Assembly: GCF_000696385.1 (NCBI RefSeq) | Contig: NZ_JJMN01000051.1 | Coordinates: 26,047-90,046 of the forward strand | Reading direction: 5' to 3' | DNA: 64,000 nucleotides | Source: Vibrio metoecus | Lineage (GTDB): Bacteria; Pseudomonadota; Gammaproteobacteria; Enterobacterales; Vibrionaceae | In this document: piece by piece, positions 21,261-35,000 of the stretch | Layout: the number at the start of each line of letters is the position of its first letter | Numbering within the stretch: position 1 is the first letter of the stretch | Program-made: the position numbers and the translations under genes | The notes under the pieces: model-generated | What the model was told of the DNA's origin: nothing | Database searches by the model: none | Seen by the model: the letters and a program-made list of their open reading frames with translations, nothing else

Positions 21261-21674
21261 AAGAGGATTATCCAAACGTGAGTTAATGAGCCTAGGATGC
21301 CATGACTACTGCTTGGATTCTACGTTGTTCCCCGTTTTGCTCCACTCGGGGGATATTCTATTGACTTGTGGATTGCACCATTCTGTGGATAACTCTGTTT
21401 ATAGATTTATTTGCCCACTGCTAAAAATCATAAAAACCATGCAAAAATAAAGTCTAACTATATGTTTTTAAAAAACAAAAAAATGGATCAGTGGAAAAAG
21501 AAATGATCTTTTTCGGATCGTCAATTGTGGAAAAGACACTCGCTGCCCTTTTGCTCACCCTGCAAACGCTCCTGACCATGCGGTGGACGATTGTCGCGAA
21601 AAGCGCAACTTGTCCACTGATTGGGGATTCTGAATGAGATGAAGTGGATAACTAAAATCACTTGCGCAGAAAAA
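21261..21674. other. Intergenic region upstream of polA with a DnaA-box match
   Basis: No gene is seen. A perfect DnaA box on the minus strand, TGTGGATAA as read on plus, lies at 21384-21392, and a one-mismatch copy AGTGGATAA at 21643-21651. A 16-base run, CTGTGGATAACTCTGT, recurs near 24,587. The polA promoter should lie here. I cannot assign its boxes with confidence. Confidence 0.5.
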
Positions 21675-21890
21675 GAAAAAGCGACACCCGAGGATGTCGC
21701 CTAGCAAACAAGGTGAAAGCCAATTGATTGATTCGCTTTACCAAAAAGCTAAAAATTACACTGGAAGCAATGTGAGCAATGTCGTGTCAAAAAGAACCTG
21801 CTCAAGTTCAGGCGTTCAATCCCACACATTGGTTCTTCAACCGAGGGGGCATTTCACGTCCTTATGAACTGTCGTTTGTTCCCTAAGACA
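21675..21890 (-). ncRNA. ryhB: RyhB small RNA (iron-sparing)
   Basis: The minus strand contains ACGACATTGCTCACATTGC (core at about 21757-21788), the pairing core that is near-identical in E. coli RyhB. It ends in a GCGACA/TGTCGC hairpin (21681-21700) and the tail TTTTTCTTTTT. The predicted start near 21890 gives about 215 nt, much longer than the 90 nt of E. coli, in line with what is known for V. cholerae RyhB. It acts with Hfq to repress iron-using protein mRNAs when iron is scarce. Confidence 0.9.
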
Positions 21891-21894
21891 CGAT

Positions 21895-21924
21895 TAATAA
21901 TAATAGTTCTCATTTAATAGTCAA
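21895..21924 (-). promoter_or_regulatory. RyhB promoter with Fur box
   Basis: On the minus strand a -35 TTGACT (21919-21924) and -10 TATTAT (21897-21902) are 16 bp apart. The spacer holds an AT-rich Fur-like repeat, ATGAGAACTATTATTATTAA read on minus. Repression by Fur-Fe2+ and release on iron starvation are inferred from the match and from RyhB control in other bacteria. Confidence 0.75.
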
Positions 21925-21948
21925 TGGCCAAATGAGAAAAAATCTCAT

Positions 21949-22386
21949 TTATTTTTTAATTGATTTTACAAAGTGGATTCGACTTTCTAAGATTTGCTCT
22001 TTTTTCTCATACTCTTCAATAAGATAGTTATTTCTAATCAATAAACGCAACATAGCAGGGAACTGATTGCGAGATTTCACTTTGATACGTTGATATCCCT
22101 GCTCTAACGCCCATGTTTCTTGAACGTCAAGTAAGCGCTGTGCTACGCCATAGCCTCGCGCCGTTGGCGCCACACCGCCAAACCAGCTGTAGAACGTTTC
22201 ATCATCGAGCTCGTAACCAATTTTAAAACCTAGCAACTCGCTATCATTTTCTGCTACCAGCACTAACCCAGTCTTATTGTTCAGTCGAGCTTGTAAGCTC
22301 TGTTCCGTTTCCTTCTGTGTAAACTCATGAATTTTTTCAACAATTTTTACAACTTCACTCAGGGAGCCTTCACGAATTAACATCAT
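21949..22386 (-). CDS. GNAT-family N-acetyltransferase
   Basis: 145 residues with the GNAT acetyl-CoA motif A around VAPTARGYGVAQRLLDVQE (Q/RxxGxG/A type), followed by a motif B-like region. Substrate unknown. GAGGAAAA precedes the ATG at 22386. It is separated from hemB by a good terminator, so it is its own unit, and it ends next to the ryhB promoter, whose sRNA is transcribed the same way. Confidence 0.8.
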   Translation of the reverse strand: MMLIREGSLSEVVKIVEKIHEFTQKETEQSLQARLNNKTGLVLVAENDSELLGFKIGYELDDETFYSWFGGVAPTARGYGVAQRLLDVQETWALEQGYQRIKVKSRNQFPAMLRLLIRNNYLIEEYEKKEQILESRIHFVKSIKK

Positions 22387-22396
22387 TTTTCCTCAA

Positions 22397-22423
22397 TTAA
22401 AAAGGCTGACTTACGTCAGCCTT
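22397..22423 (-). terminator. hemB terminator
   Basis: The stem AAGGCTGAC/GTCAGCCTT with a 4-nt loop is followed by TTTAATT on the minus strand. Confidence 0.8.
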
Positions 22424-22452
22424 GATCTTTGCTTTATGGGTTCAGTGTATTT

Positions 22453-23517
<1,065 letters not shown>

Positions 23518-23674
23518 TCAGAGTCTGAAAGATCAGGTTCTGGGGGAAGTGTTGGGCAAAATCATATCACTCTCGGCTCGGCATGCTAGCGTCAATAGAG
23601 GAAAAAGCCAAAAATGACCGAATGCTCACACTCACGTATACTCAGCATTGCCCCCCATAATGAGAGAACATTTC

Positions 23675-24442
23675 ATGATTGATACCCATGCCCACGTTTA
23701 TGCGAGTGAATTTGACCACGACCGTGATGCAGTGATGGAACGAGCTAAACAAGCGGGTATTGAAAAAATCCTGATACCCAATATTGATCTCAACTCCATC
23801 GAACCGATGTTGGCAACAGAAAAAGCCTACCCGGACCAGTGTCATTCGATGATGGGCTTACATCCTTGTTATGTTGATGCCAACGTTCAACAAACTTTAA
23901 CCACCATTTATGACTGGTTTTCTCGTCATTCCTTTATTGCTGTCGGAGAAATCGGCATCGATCTGTATTGGGATAAAACCTTTAAAGCAGAACAAGAGAT
24001 GGCTTTTTTAACTCAACTCCACTGGGCAAAAGAATTCAATTTACCTGTCGTGATCCACACTCGCGATTCATTAAATGAAACATTGGCTTTATTGACACAG
24101 GCTCAGGATGGCAACTTGCGTGGTGTTTTTCATTGCTTCGGCGGCAGTATCGAAGAAGCACGAGCCATTAATGATTTAGGTTTTCATCTTGGGCTAGGTG
24201 GTGTCAGCACGTTTAAAAATAGCGGAATGGACTTGGTAATCCCACATCTCGATCTCAATTACGTTATCTTAGAAACTGACTGCCCTTATTTAGCGCCAGC
24301 TCCCCACCGAGGGAAACGTAATGAACCGATGTTTACCCAATTAGTTGGCGAGAAAATAGCTCAGCTACACTCACTCAGTACCGATGAGATAAACACCATC
24401 ACCACCAACAATGCCAACTTATTGTTTAGATTAAATAAATAA
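23675..24442 (+). CDS. TatD-family metal-dependent hydrolase
   Basis: A TIM-barrel metallohydrolase with N-terminal MIDTHAHVYASEFD (metal HxH), then VGEIGIDLYWD, HTRDS, GVFHCFGGS and LETDCPYLAP. Family members are deoxyribonucleases or D-aminoacyl hydrolases, and this one resembles TatD more than YcfH or YjjV. I use ATG 23675 since the motif starts there; 23648 and 23660 are alternatives. 255 residues. Not linked to the tat genes, which are 11 kb away. Confidence 0.85.
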   Translation: MIDTHAHVYASEFDHDRDAVMERAKQAGIEKILIPNIDLNSIEPMLATEKAYPDQCHSMMGLHPCYVDANVQQTLTTIYDWFSRHSFIAVGEIGIDLYWDKTFKAEQEMAFLTQLHWAKEFNLPVVIHTRDSLNETLALLTQAQDGNLRGVFHCFGGSIEEARAINDLGFHLGLGGVSTFKNSGMDLVIPHLDLNYVILETDCPYLAPAPHRGKRNEPMFTQLVGEKIAQLHSLSTDEINTITTNNANLLFRLNK

Positions 24443-24488
24443 CCAAAAAATGCGAGCATTACTCACACCGACCATTTTGTTGGTTTTT
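24441..24488. terminator. Bidirectional terminator after tatD
   Basis: The arms AACCAAAAAATG and CATTTTGTTGGTT pair around a long loop. T-rich tails follow on both strands (GGTTTTT on plus, GGTTATTTATTT on minus). Confidence 0.55.
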
Positions 24489-24627
24489 ATCTGACTTCCT
24501 TTTTCTCACTCTCCTCCCCACACGGCGGCATGATGACTTCACGATCCCTGCGAGGATCGAAACCTCGATCGCGTTGCGCAAACCAGCTGTGGATAACTCT
24601 GTGATAAATTTCTTCACTCATTGTCAT
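24487..24627 (-). CDS. Possible small protein, unknown
   Basis: A 46-residue frame (MTMSEEIYHRVIHSWFAQRD to KKEVR) fills a minus-strand gap and ends exactly at a bidirectional terminator, the main reason to take it seriously. It is polar, with a WFAQRDRGFDPRRDR stretch and an acidic-basic tail. I do not recognise a family. A GGCGG lies upstream of the ATG. The frame is open back to 24708, but that part looks random. It overlaps the DnaA box at 24588. Confidence 0.3.
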   Translation of the reverse strand: MTMSEEIYHRVIHSWFAQRDRGFDPRRDREVIMPPCGEESEKKEVR

Positions 24628-24774
24628 CAAACCGCCTATTTCAAGGCTTTCTTCACAGGAATGGATTGGGGATACTTTTGAAATTACCCACAACAAAATC
24701 AGGATCATCGCTACATGTTGTGGATCGAAACTCAGAAAACCACTTTATCAACGCAATTCACAGGATTACTCACA
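24588..24774. other. Cluster of DnaA-box-like sequences upstream of glpE
   Basis: One perfect box (TGTGGATAA, 24588-24596) and near matches TTACCCACA (24684-24692) and TTACTCACA (24766-24774) lie within 190 bp. Binding is only a suggestion. The 440-bp gap holds otherwise the small frame above and the glpE promoter. Confidence 0.35.
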
Positions 24775-24884
24775 GGTGATGTCATTTTAATCACAAGTAG
24801 ATAACCTTACTCTTGTCCCGTACTTGTTCCTGATTGAATAGGTTACACTTATCATTAACCCGCATGCCAAATGAGAGCCAACTA

Positions 24885-25205
24885 ATGGACCAATTTTCAC
24901 ACATTGATGTTAATGCCGCACAAAGCTTGATAGAGAAAAAACAAGCTCGTTTAGTCGACATTCGTGATCCACAATCTTTCCAACTTGCACATGCTAAAAG
25001 CGCTTTTCATCTCACTAATCAATCTATGACTCAGTTCATGGAACAAGTTGAATTTGATCATCCGGTTTTAGTGATGTGTTACCACGGGATCAGCAGCCAA
25101 GGGGCGGCCCAATATCTGGTTAACCAAGGTTTTGAAGAGGTGTATAGTGTGGATGGCGGTTTTGACGCCTGGCAACGCGCCAATCTTCCCATCGAAGCGA
25201 GTTAA
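24885..25205 (+). CDS. glpE: Thiosulfate sulfurtransferase GlpE (rhodanese)
   Basis: A single-domain rhodanese of 106 residues. ATG 24885 gives [19 protein letters not shown], which aligns with E. coli GlpE. The active-site loop is CYHGISS with the catalytic cysteine, and VDIRDPQSF is conserved. The frame is open upstream to 24834 but unconserved there. It is followed 6 bp later by glpG, the E. coli order but without glpR. Confidence 0.93.
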   Translation: MDQFSHIDVNAAQSLIEKKQARLVDIRDPQSFQLAHAKSAFHLTNQSMTQFMEQVEFDHPVLVMCYHGISSQGAAQYLVNQGFEEVYSVDGGFDAWQRANLPIEAS

Positions 25206-25211
25206 TGATTA

Positions 25212-26048
25212 ATGCAATTACTGACCACCTTGAACAATCCGCGAGCAGCACAAGCTTTTATCGATTATATGGCCGCTCATAAAATCGAGATTCAAATGAT
25301 GCCGGATGCCAGTGGTCAGTTCTGCTTATGGGTGTTGCATGATCAAGATATCGAGAGCGCTCAAGCTGAACTACAAGACATTTTTAGCAAAACCCTTAAC
25401 CATGAAAAATATCAAGCGGCTTCGTGGGAAATCGCTGATCAAAAACGCCCTCAATTTCATTACGCCTCTCCCAACTTACTCAGCCTCATCAAAGCCAAAG
25501 CAGGCGTATTCACGCTACTGATCATGGCGTTGTGTATCATCATTTTTGCTCTGCAAACCTTCGGAGCTGGAGAAGCTATTTTTTCCGCCTTACATTTTCC
25601 CGCTCAAGCAAGCCAACAATGGCAAATCTGGCGCTGGGTAAGCCACGCTTTACTGCATTTTTCCGTCATGCATATCGCCTTTAACTTACTCTGGTGGTGG
25701 CAGTTTGGCGGTGATCTTGAACAGCGCCTCGGCAGTGTCACGCTGATTAAGCTGTTTCTCGTTTCTGCCATTCTTTCCGGTGCAGGGCAGTATTGGGTAG
25801 AAGGTGCTAATTTCGGTGGTTTGTCTGGCGTAGTTTACGCTTTAGCGGGATATTTATGGATTATTGGCCAACGAGCGCCACAGCTTGGCTTGTCGCTCCC
25901 GAGATCATTAATGGGTTTTATGCTGATTTGGTTGGTGCTGGGTTATGTACAACCGTTTATGGCCATTGCCAACACCGCGCATTTAGCGGGTTTAATCAGT
26001 GGTGTCGTGTTGGCGTGGATAGATAGCAAACGCTATCAGCAAGCGTAA
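25212..26048 (+). CDS. glpG: Rhomboid intramembrane serine protease GlpG
   Basis: 278 residues: a cytoplasmic N-terminal domain (about 1-90), then six transmembrane helices. The catalytic serine is in GGLSGVVYAL and the histidine in NTAHLAGLISG. The HFSVMHIAFNLLWWW stretch carries the conserved His and Asn of helix 2. GlpG cleaves membrane protein substrates. Cotranscribed with glpE. Intact. Confidence 0.95.
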   Translation: MQLLTTLNNPRAAQAFIDYMAAHKIEIQMMPDASGQFCLWVLHDQDIESAQAELQDIFSKTLNHEKYQAASWEIADQKRPQFHYASPNLLSLIKAKAGVFTLLIMALCIIIFALQTFGAGEAIFSALHFPAQASQQWQIWRWVSHALLHFSVMHIAFNLLWWWQFGGDLEQRLGSVTLIKLFLVSAILSGAGQYWVEGANFGGLSGVVYALAGYLWIIGQRAPQLGLSLPRSLMGFMLIWLVLGYVQPFMAIANTAHLAGLISGVVLAWIDSKRYQQA

Positions 26049-26070
26049 TTCCCGCCCTTCGCACCAGAGT

Positions 26071-26096
26071 AAAAAAGCGGCTGAAGCCGCTTTTTT
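26071..26096. terminator. Bidirectional terminator, glpG / FliL-like gene
   Basis: AAAAAAGCGGCTGAAGCCGCTTTTTT: a 6-bp GC stem plus A/T flanks with a minimal loop, between convergent genes. Confidence 0.85.
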
Positions 26097-29000
26097 ACTC
26101 TTTAATCGATGAAGAAAAAACCAAACTATTGGTAGATATACTTGGTAAACAGTAAATCGGCGATCACTGTGCGGCCTACCTCAGGCAACAAGATATTATT
26201 GAGACGATTCACTAACGATTTACGTAGATCCTCACGCCCAGCTAGGGATTTGATGGTATCTTCGGTTTGTTTGCCCAGTAGCTCAACCACCGCATCGCGG
26301 ATCAAAGGCTGATGCTGCTCGACAATTGGTAAATCCGCCGCGTTGGCAACCATAATATCGATGCGCACTTGGATATAACCGAGCTTATTACCTTTGGTAA
26401 AAAAGTTGGTAGTGAGATCAGGCTCTAAAGTGAAATAAGCCAGTTGGGGCGCAGCGGGTGGATCTTCGGCATAGCTAGCAAAGGAAAGCATGACGCTCAA
26501 AGCGAGCATTATTTGGACGACGTAACGTTTTAGCATATTTCTGTCTGCACTTTATTCTGTTCGCAATACTCGAACCGTCGGAGTCTTGTTACAATAGAGC
26601 ATCCATTTGGTAAATAAAATGCTTTCCGCGTTCGAACTTTTGGGTTTGGAATCAAAATCTGAGCTTTATTGTATACCCAAACTACTTGGCGTTGCAGGTA
26701 AGAAGGATAATCGGGTAAAGCGTCAAATTGAATAATAGTATGAATCAATTAACTTCGCTCTATTTAGCTGCGCTCTATCAGGTGGTTTGGCAACAACCTG
26801 ATGAGATTGAGTATCCAGATCCTCTAGCCAAACAGTGGCTACTTGAACAAGGTTCCTTATCACGACGGATGGCCACACATTGTGAGCATCTCAGCGTTGA
26901 TTTACTGAGTAATCAAATCATGCCGGCAGAATCATTGAATCACGATGAAGCCCTGTTACTCACTGCAGAAGACTACCTTCTGCGCCAAGTCATTATTTGT
27001 GGCGACCAACAACCTTGGGTATTTGGCCATACCTTGATCCCGCGCTCATCGATGCATAATCAGCAGTTTGATTTAGCCCAACAAGGAAAAATTCCACTAG
27101 GCTTAACCGTATTTAGTGCGGATAATGTCAAACGAGATGCTCTGCAAGTAGGCTGGATCGAAACAGACTTTGGGCGACTATTAGCGCGTCGCTCACGTCT
27201 CTGGATGAATCACAAACCCATGCTAGTCACAGAGCTGTTTCTCGCGACATCCCCGATTTACTCTAAGGAGAGAGTGTAAACTGACCGGCTTGTAAAAGCG
27301 CGTGCTTACTGGCAACTGATGCGCATGGATCGCCCGATTGGCTCCCTACTTTTGCTTTGGCCTACTCTGTGGGCGCTGCTTTTGGCCGCACAAGGCTTGC
27401 CGGATCTCCGCGTCTTAGTGGTGTTTGTATTAGGCGTATTTTTGATGCGCTCGGCTGGTTGTGTCATCAACGATTACGCCGACCGCCATGTCGATGGCCA
27501 TGTGAAGCGCACGAGCCAACGTCCATTGCCCGCAGGGTTAGTTTCAGCCAAAGAAGCGTTACTGCTATTTGCCCTTCTTGCTGTCAGCTCGTTCTTACTC
27601 GTGTTGACCATGAATACCCTAACTATCCAGCTCTCTTTTATCGGCATTCTGTTAGCCTTTATTTATCCGTTTATGAAGCGCTTCACGCACCTACCTCAGT
27701 TGGTATTAGGTTTAGCATTTAGCTGGTCTATTCCTATGGCTTGGTCAGCGCAAGCCAATGCACTACCGCCACAAGTCTGGGTGCTGTTTTTGATTAATGC
27801 GTTATGGACGATTGCTTACGACACTCAATACGCAATGGTCGACCGAGATGATGATGTGAAGATTGGTATCAAATCGACTGCGATCTTATTTGGGCGCTGG
27901 GATAAACGCATCATTGGTTTGCTGCAACTGGCGACACTGGGCTTACTGGTTGCTTTAGGCCAAGGTTTAGCGCTTGGCACAAGCTACTACTGGGGTCTGC
28001 TAGTCGCCGCAGGGTTATTCGCTTATCAACAGCACCTGATCCGTTATCGTGAGCGCATGCCTTGTTTTCAGGCGTTTTTGAATAACAACTATGTGGGGAT
28101 GGCCATCACCGCAGGCATCCTGCTCAGCGTCTGGTGATCCCAGCTTAAGGCAAAAGAAAAGGCATCCGTAGGATGCCTTTTTCATTCAGTTCGATTGGCT
28201 AGAGCACTATCGTTACGCGTCAACCTGACACAGGCTTTCTTGAATCGTCATGCGCACTTCTGGGTAGATCAGCGCATAAAGCTGACGAGACAGCGGCTTC
28301 GCCGTTTCTAATACGCAGCGACCCTGCTCATCGAGATATCCCTGCTCTTGCAACGTCACGAACAGCGAAGCAAATACCCCTTTGTCAAAGAACTCAGGCG
28401 CATTAATCCCATGCAAACGACCAAGGCGCTGCGCGACTTCCTGACTCTTCTCTTCCAGCTCCGTTTTACCCAAATGTGGGCAGCTCACCAGAAGGTTCAA
28501 AGCAATCGCATAACGTTGCAGGGTTTCCGAGATAATGCGCCCCAACAACATCAGCACTTGGGTTTGCGCTTGATTCAAGGTGACCGTTTTACCTTCCACC
28601 GTGACCAAATCTTGGCGCGCTAGCTCCGCCACATAGCGCAGTACCAGATCATTAAGCTCCTCTTCCTCAAAACGCAAAAACAGCTCTTGTTTCAGGAAAG
28701 GATAAATTTGCGCGACCGTCGCTTGGACTTTGTCCAGTGATACGCTTTGCTGACGGATGAGTAGCTGCGCGATCAATGATGGTAACGCCAGCAAGTGAAT
28801 GATGTTGTTGCGATAGTAAGTCATCAGGATCGATTGGTTGCGATCCAGCGAAATAATGTCGCCCATGGTATCGGTTTCGACTACAAATTTATCCAGCGAC
28901 TCCGCATGTTCTACCAGCTTTTCTGCACCCTCACTTGGCAGCGTTGAAGTGGCAGAATACGGCACATTGCGCAGCAGTGATAAGTAGCAATCCACTTGCT

Positions 29001-32000
29001 TAATTAGGTTGTCACGCGCTAAGGCACGCTGGCGTGAAGCAAGCAGAGCGGTTGCGCACAGGGTCATCGCATTCACGGCCGCAGCATCGTTAATGTGCGT
29101 CATCATGCGTGTCGCAAGCTTATTCACCGTCGGCGTCATCCATTGCGGTTTGCTGGCGCCCATTGGGTCAATATCTTGCGTCCATTGCGGTACGGTTTCG
29201 TTTAGAAACTGGTTGAGTGGGATCGGCTCACCGAAGTTCACGTAACCTTGGCCAAAATTTCGCAGCTTACGCAGTGTGCGCAGCACTAAACCAGCGTTCT
29301 CTTTCTCTTTCCGTTTGCCGCGTAACTCTTTGGCGTAAGTACCCACTTCCATCACATGCTCATAGCCGATGTAGACAGGCACTAACGTGACGGGGCGATT
29401 CAAACCACGCAACATGGCTTGAATGGTCATCGCCAGCATGCCGGTTTTAGCAGGTAATAGACGACCGGTACGCGAGCGGCCACCTTCGCTGAAGTATTCC
29501 ACCGAATACCCTTTCGCAAACAGCTCCGCGAGATATTCACGGAAAATCGTTGAGTAAAGAGGCGCACCTTTAAAGCTACGACGAATGAAAAACGCACCGC
29601 CGCGGCGGAAAATCGGCCCGGCAGGGAAAAAGTTCAAGTTAATCCCGGCAGCAATATGCGGCGGTACCATGCCTTCATGATAAAGCACATAAGAAAGCAG
29701 CAAGTAATCCATATGGCTACGGTGACAAGGCACGTAGACAATCTCATGGCCATCTTGCGCCAAGCGACGTACCGTCGCGGCGTTATTGATGTTCAAACCT
29801 TGATAGATGCGGTTCCACAGCCAACCCAAGATACGATCGCCTTTTTTCACCAGCGAATAGGAAAAATCCGCCGCGATTTCATCTAGGATGTCGTGCGCTT
29901 CTTTGCGCGCTTTTTCGAGTGGGATCTGTTTGGATTTCGCTTCATCCGCAATCGCTTTTTCAATCGCGGGAGAGTTCATTAAACGAGCAAACAGTTGTGC
30001 ACGCTGCGGCAAATTAGGGCCAGACGCAGCCAGCTTTTGTCGTGAGAAGTGAATGCGTGCTACACGAGCCAATTTGTGCGCAATCGAGGCATCGGTACCG
30101 TGGGTGTCCGCCATGTAACGCATCGAAACCACTGGGCTAAAACGCACCAAGCAGTCACGGCCAGCAACCAGTACCGCAATCGCCTTTTCCGGACCATTCA
30201 ACGCTTGCAAATAGGGTCGTTCTTGCCCTTCTTTACCCGGCTTACGTCCCCACAGTACGGTCGCTGGGATCACCTGCACATCCAACTCGCTGTCGAGCTT
30301 ATGTTCGGTCAGCAGCTCAGAAAACAGCGCAATAGAATCATTCGGCACATGCTGATCGTTACTCAGCAACGTTGGGCGTGAGGCAATAAATACATAGCGT
30401 TGGAAAGCTTTTCCATTCACTACCAGCGGTTCTAAAGGGTCAGGCAGGCCGACCTCTTTGGCATGCGTTTGCAACGTTAGCAAATCAACGTTGGATCGAA
30501 ACGGTAAGGCGTAAATTACCGGTTTTTGCGTGTCGATATCCAGATCTTGGATTGGATTAGACGGAATCGCCGTCCCTTTCACCAGCACCGACATCGGCAA
30601 CTTCAGTAGTGAACGGGATAATAGGTGTCCTGAAGACATAGAGTTCAAAGCCTCAAGATTCTTGAAATAAGCGCGACAGTACTTCTGCTTTCACAGCTCG
30701 CTGTGAGAGTTCACCATCGTGCGGTATTGTTTTTTTGCGCGCCAAGAATACCAGAAACTGGTCAAACCTTTTAATTTTATTGCTTACATCCGCAGCATTT
30801 CTGATCTTGATGAAGGAAGAAAACCACTGCTCACAGAGCCGCTAATGGATACACCATCCGGTGGTTCACTTCACAATCACACAAAAAACAAGCAATTGGC
30901 TTTGCAATTCTCTTGGCACTGGATATACTCACAGTCAACTGTATAAAAAGACAGGTGACTCATGAAGCCGTTAACTCCACGCCAACAAGAAGTGTTTGAT
31001 CTGATCAGAAGTAAGATCGATGAAACCGGAATGCCCCCAACCCGCGCCGAAATTGCCAAAGAGCTGGGTTTTCGTTCGGCCAATGCGGCTGAAGAACACC
31101 TCAAAGCGCTAGCTCGTAAACAAGTGATTGAGATGGTACCCGGCGCCTCACGTGGGATCCGCATCCTCGTCGATAATGCTGCAAACGAAGAAGAAGCCGA
31201 AACCGGCTTACCTTTGATTGGCCGCGTTGCCGCAGGTGAACCGATTCTCGCCCAAGAACATGTAGAGGCGCATTACCAAGTCGATCCAAGCATGTTCCGC
31301 CCGCAAGCCGATTTTCTGCTGCGTGTACATGGTGAGAGCATGAAAAACATCGGTATCCTCGATGGTGATTTACTTGCCGTGCACAAAACACAAGACGTAC
31401 GCAACGGCCAAGTGGTGGTAGCGCGCGTGGAAGATGATGTCACGGTGAAACGCTTGGAGCGCAAAGGCTCCAAAGTTTTCCTGCATGCCGAGAATGAAGA
31501 ATTCGCGCCAATCGAAGTCGATTTAGCCGCCCAATCGCTCACCATTGAAGGCATTGCGGTGGGCGTCATTCGTAACAGTACTTGGATGTAAGCATTTGTT
31601 GAGATGAGTTCTCAACAACTTGCCTTATTATTTGAGATTCATTATCATCTTCCTATCCCAGTATAGGAAGATGAGCATGCGCCACTCAGATTCACCCACT
31701 TCAACCCCATACCAAGTTCCTGCGAATTTGGTTCAGCCACTTTGGTTGCGCAGCCGAGAAAGCTTGGTCGATAATGGCTTGGTGTATGATCCGATTGCCG
31801 CCAATGCTTGCCGTCACTGTGCGTTAGCGCAAGACTGCCTGACTGGCGATATCGCTCAAAAGCAGTTACTGCATGTCACACTCACTCAGCTTTGTGACCA
31901 ACAAGTTCACCATTTTCTCGATAACCATCCTGATGGTTGGATCATTAATGTCGGTGCAGGTCTCGACACTCGCTTTTATCGGGTAGATAACGGCCGTTGC

Positions 32001-35000
32001 CACTGGATTGAATGGGATATCACTGAAAACCTGTTATGGCGTGAGAAGCTGTTTCACCGTAGTGAACGCTATCAGCTAGTGTGTGGTGATGTGATGCAAC
32101 CACAAGGGCTCGCGGAACTGCCCATCCCTGAATTTGCTCCGGTTTTGTTAGTGTGCGAACACGCTCTACTCGATTGTGATGCACAACAAGTGGCGCGCTT
32201 TGTCCGCTCTATCGGATTACATTTTGCCAAAGCCAGCGCCTGCCTTGTGGTGGCGGGAGATAAAACCTCCAGTTATTTAGGCCAAAAACTGGGCTGTGAA
32301 ACTTATGCCCACGGGTTTACCTGCGCAGGTGATGCCATCATGAATTGTTTACCATGGGCGAAATCAGTACGCACTTTCTCACCACTGGATCGCCATTGTG
32401 ATCGCTGGAAATTTTGGCAACGCGCGATTGCACGCTCTGGCATTTACAAAACACGCTTAACTCCTGTTGTTGTTAACCTAGATTGGTAACCCGCCATCTC
32501 GGTCATGTCATAGCCCAACCATCCGCACTCAGTTACACTAACCGCAAGTCGTTACTGAGGTTTTCTGTGTGTCACTGATTTTGCAAACGTTGAAACAACC
32601 GAACGTGCATCGCCAAGTGCTGGCGATCGCGCTGCCTATGGTGCTGTCTAACATTACCGTTCCACTGCTCGGCTTGGTCGATGCTGCGGTGATCGGTCAT
32701 CTCGAACACGCTTGGTATTTAGGCGGCGTGGCACTCGGCAGCACTATGATTAGCGTGACATTCTGGCTGCTCGGCTTTTTACGTATGTCGACCACAGGCT
32801 TAACCGCCCAAGCGCACGGCGCGCAAAATCCGCAGCAGCTTGGTCGAGTTTTACTGCAAGGCAGCGTCATTGCCCTGGGTTTAGCCGCACTGTTTTTACT
32901 GTTTCATCGCCCTGTCGCCGAACTGATTTTTCACTTCAGCGATGCCAGCAGCGAAGTCAAAACCTACGCGCACGCCTATTTCTCTATTCGTGCGTGGAGC
33001 GCCCCAGCCGCACTCCTTAACTTTGTGCTATTGGGCTGGTTACTGGGTACGCAAAATGCCCGTGCCCCGATGTGGATGGTGATCATCACCAACCTGACCA
33101 ATATTGGGCTCGATCTGCTGTTGGTACTCGGGCTTGGGCTGAAAGTCGAAGGTGTCGCCATTGCGTCGGTTATCGCCGATTATGCTGGTCTCTTGTTTGG
33201 CCTCCTGTGTGTAGGGAGTTACTGGCGGCAGCATCAGCTCCCAGCCCCTTTCTCATTCCTTCCTTCTCTCAGCAAAGAGCTCTCACGATTGGTCGCACTC
33301 AATCGTGACATCTTCCTCCGCTCACTCTGTCTGCAAGCCGTATTTAGCTTTATGACCTTTCAAGGCGCAGCGTTGGGAGATGACATCGTCGCTGCTAATG
33401 CGGTGCTGATGAGCTTTTTGATGATGATTTCCTACGGTATGGATGGATTTGCCTACGCGATGGAAGCCATGGTCGGTAAAGCAATTGGTGCCAAGGATGA
33501 TCGCCAACTGCGTACTGCCATGATTAGCAGTACCTTTTGGGCGACCATGATCTGTTTGCTGTTAAGCCTGATCTTCTTAGGTTTTGGATCGGATCTGATC
33601 CAGATGATCACTAACATTCCGAGCGTTCAAGCAACGGCGGAACATTATCTGCCTTGGCTCGTCGCCATGCCATTAATCGCCGTGTGGTGTTTTCTATTGG
33701 ATGGTGTGTTTATCGGCGCGACCAAAGGCAAAGAGATGCGAAATAGCATGGCTATTTCGGCCGTCGCCTTCTTTGCCATTTACGGGTTCATGACCCACTA
33801 CGGTAATCACGCCCTGTGGCTAGCCATGCTCAGCTTTATGGCACTGCGCGGTTTTACCTTAGGGCTTACCTTTTATACGCAGTGGCGCGCGGGGACTTTT
33901 TTACCAGCTCGCTTTTCCATTTAAACCACCTCCGATCGTTTAAGTAGCAGCTGTTTAGATATCGCCATCCCGAAACATAGCAAAGCCCGCTGGCAGGTAA
34001 AACACCGAGCCAGCAGGCGCTTACCTCAACTAATCAAAAGGCTGAGGCTTAGGTGTATTGTCGTTGGATGGCGGTAAAATGGGTAAAGCAAAGCTTGGTT
34101 GCTCTCCTGTTAAGGTATGCAAGAAAGCCACTATCTTACCGTTTTCATCATCGGTAAATTTACGCCCTAGCTGTAAACGCCCCATGATATCCACTGCGTC
34201 TTTAAGCGTGGCCGCTTCTCCGTCATGGAAGTAGGGATACGTTAACGCCACATTGCGCAGTGTCGGGACTTTAAATTTAAAGCGATCGGCGTCAGCGCCG
34301 GTTACCGCACTGAGTCCTTCGACTTTATTGTTGGTTTGATACGGTTCAATCAAACCCATTTTTTGGAACGAATTGCCACCTAACGCACTGCCGTTATGAC
34401 AAGCCACGCAGCCCGAGTTTTTAAACAACTCATAGCCTGCCAGCTCTTGAGCCGTTATCGCGCTATCATCCCCCATTAACCATTGGTCAAAACGTGAGTA
34501 TGGGGTCACTAAAGTCTTTTCAAACTCCGCAATCGCTTCGGTCACTTGATCGATATCGAGGGTTGGCTTACCAAACACTAGGCGAAACTCACTCACGTAA
34601 GCTGGGATTGATTGCAACACATCAATGGCTAACGTATGCGTAAAAGCCATTTCACCCGGATTGGCAATCGGCCCACCTGCCTGCTCTTTCAGATCGGCCG
34701 CTCGACCATCCCAAAATTGGGCGATATTCAAACTGGAATTGAGCACAGTCGGTGAGTTGATTGGACCTTGTTGCCAGTTATGACCGATGGACGTTTTTAA
34801 GTTATCACTGCCGCCCATGCTCAAGTTATGGCATGAGTTACACGAGATAAACCCTGATTTGGATAAGCGCGGATCAAAGTACAGTTTTTTACCCAACTCG
34901 GCTTTTCCAATGTGGATTTCCTGCGCAGGTAAAATGGGGGAAACAGGTTCGCTTCTTGGCGATGCCGCAAAAGCATACCCAGCGAAGGAGAGGGATATCG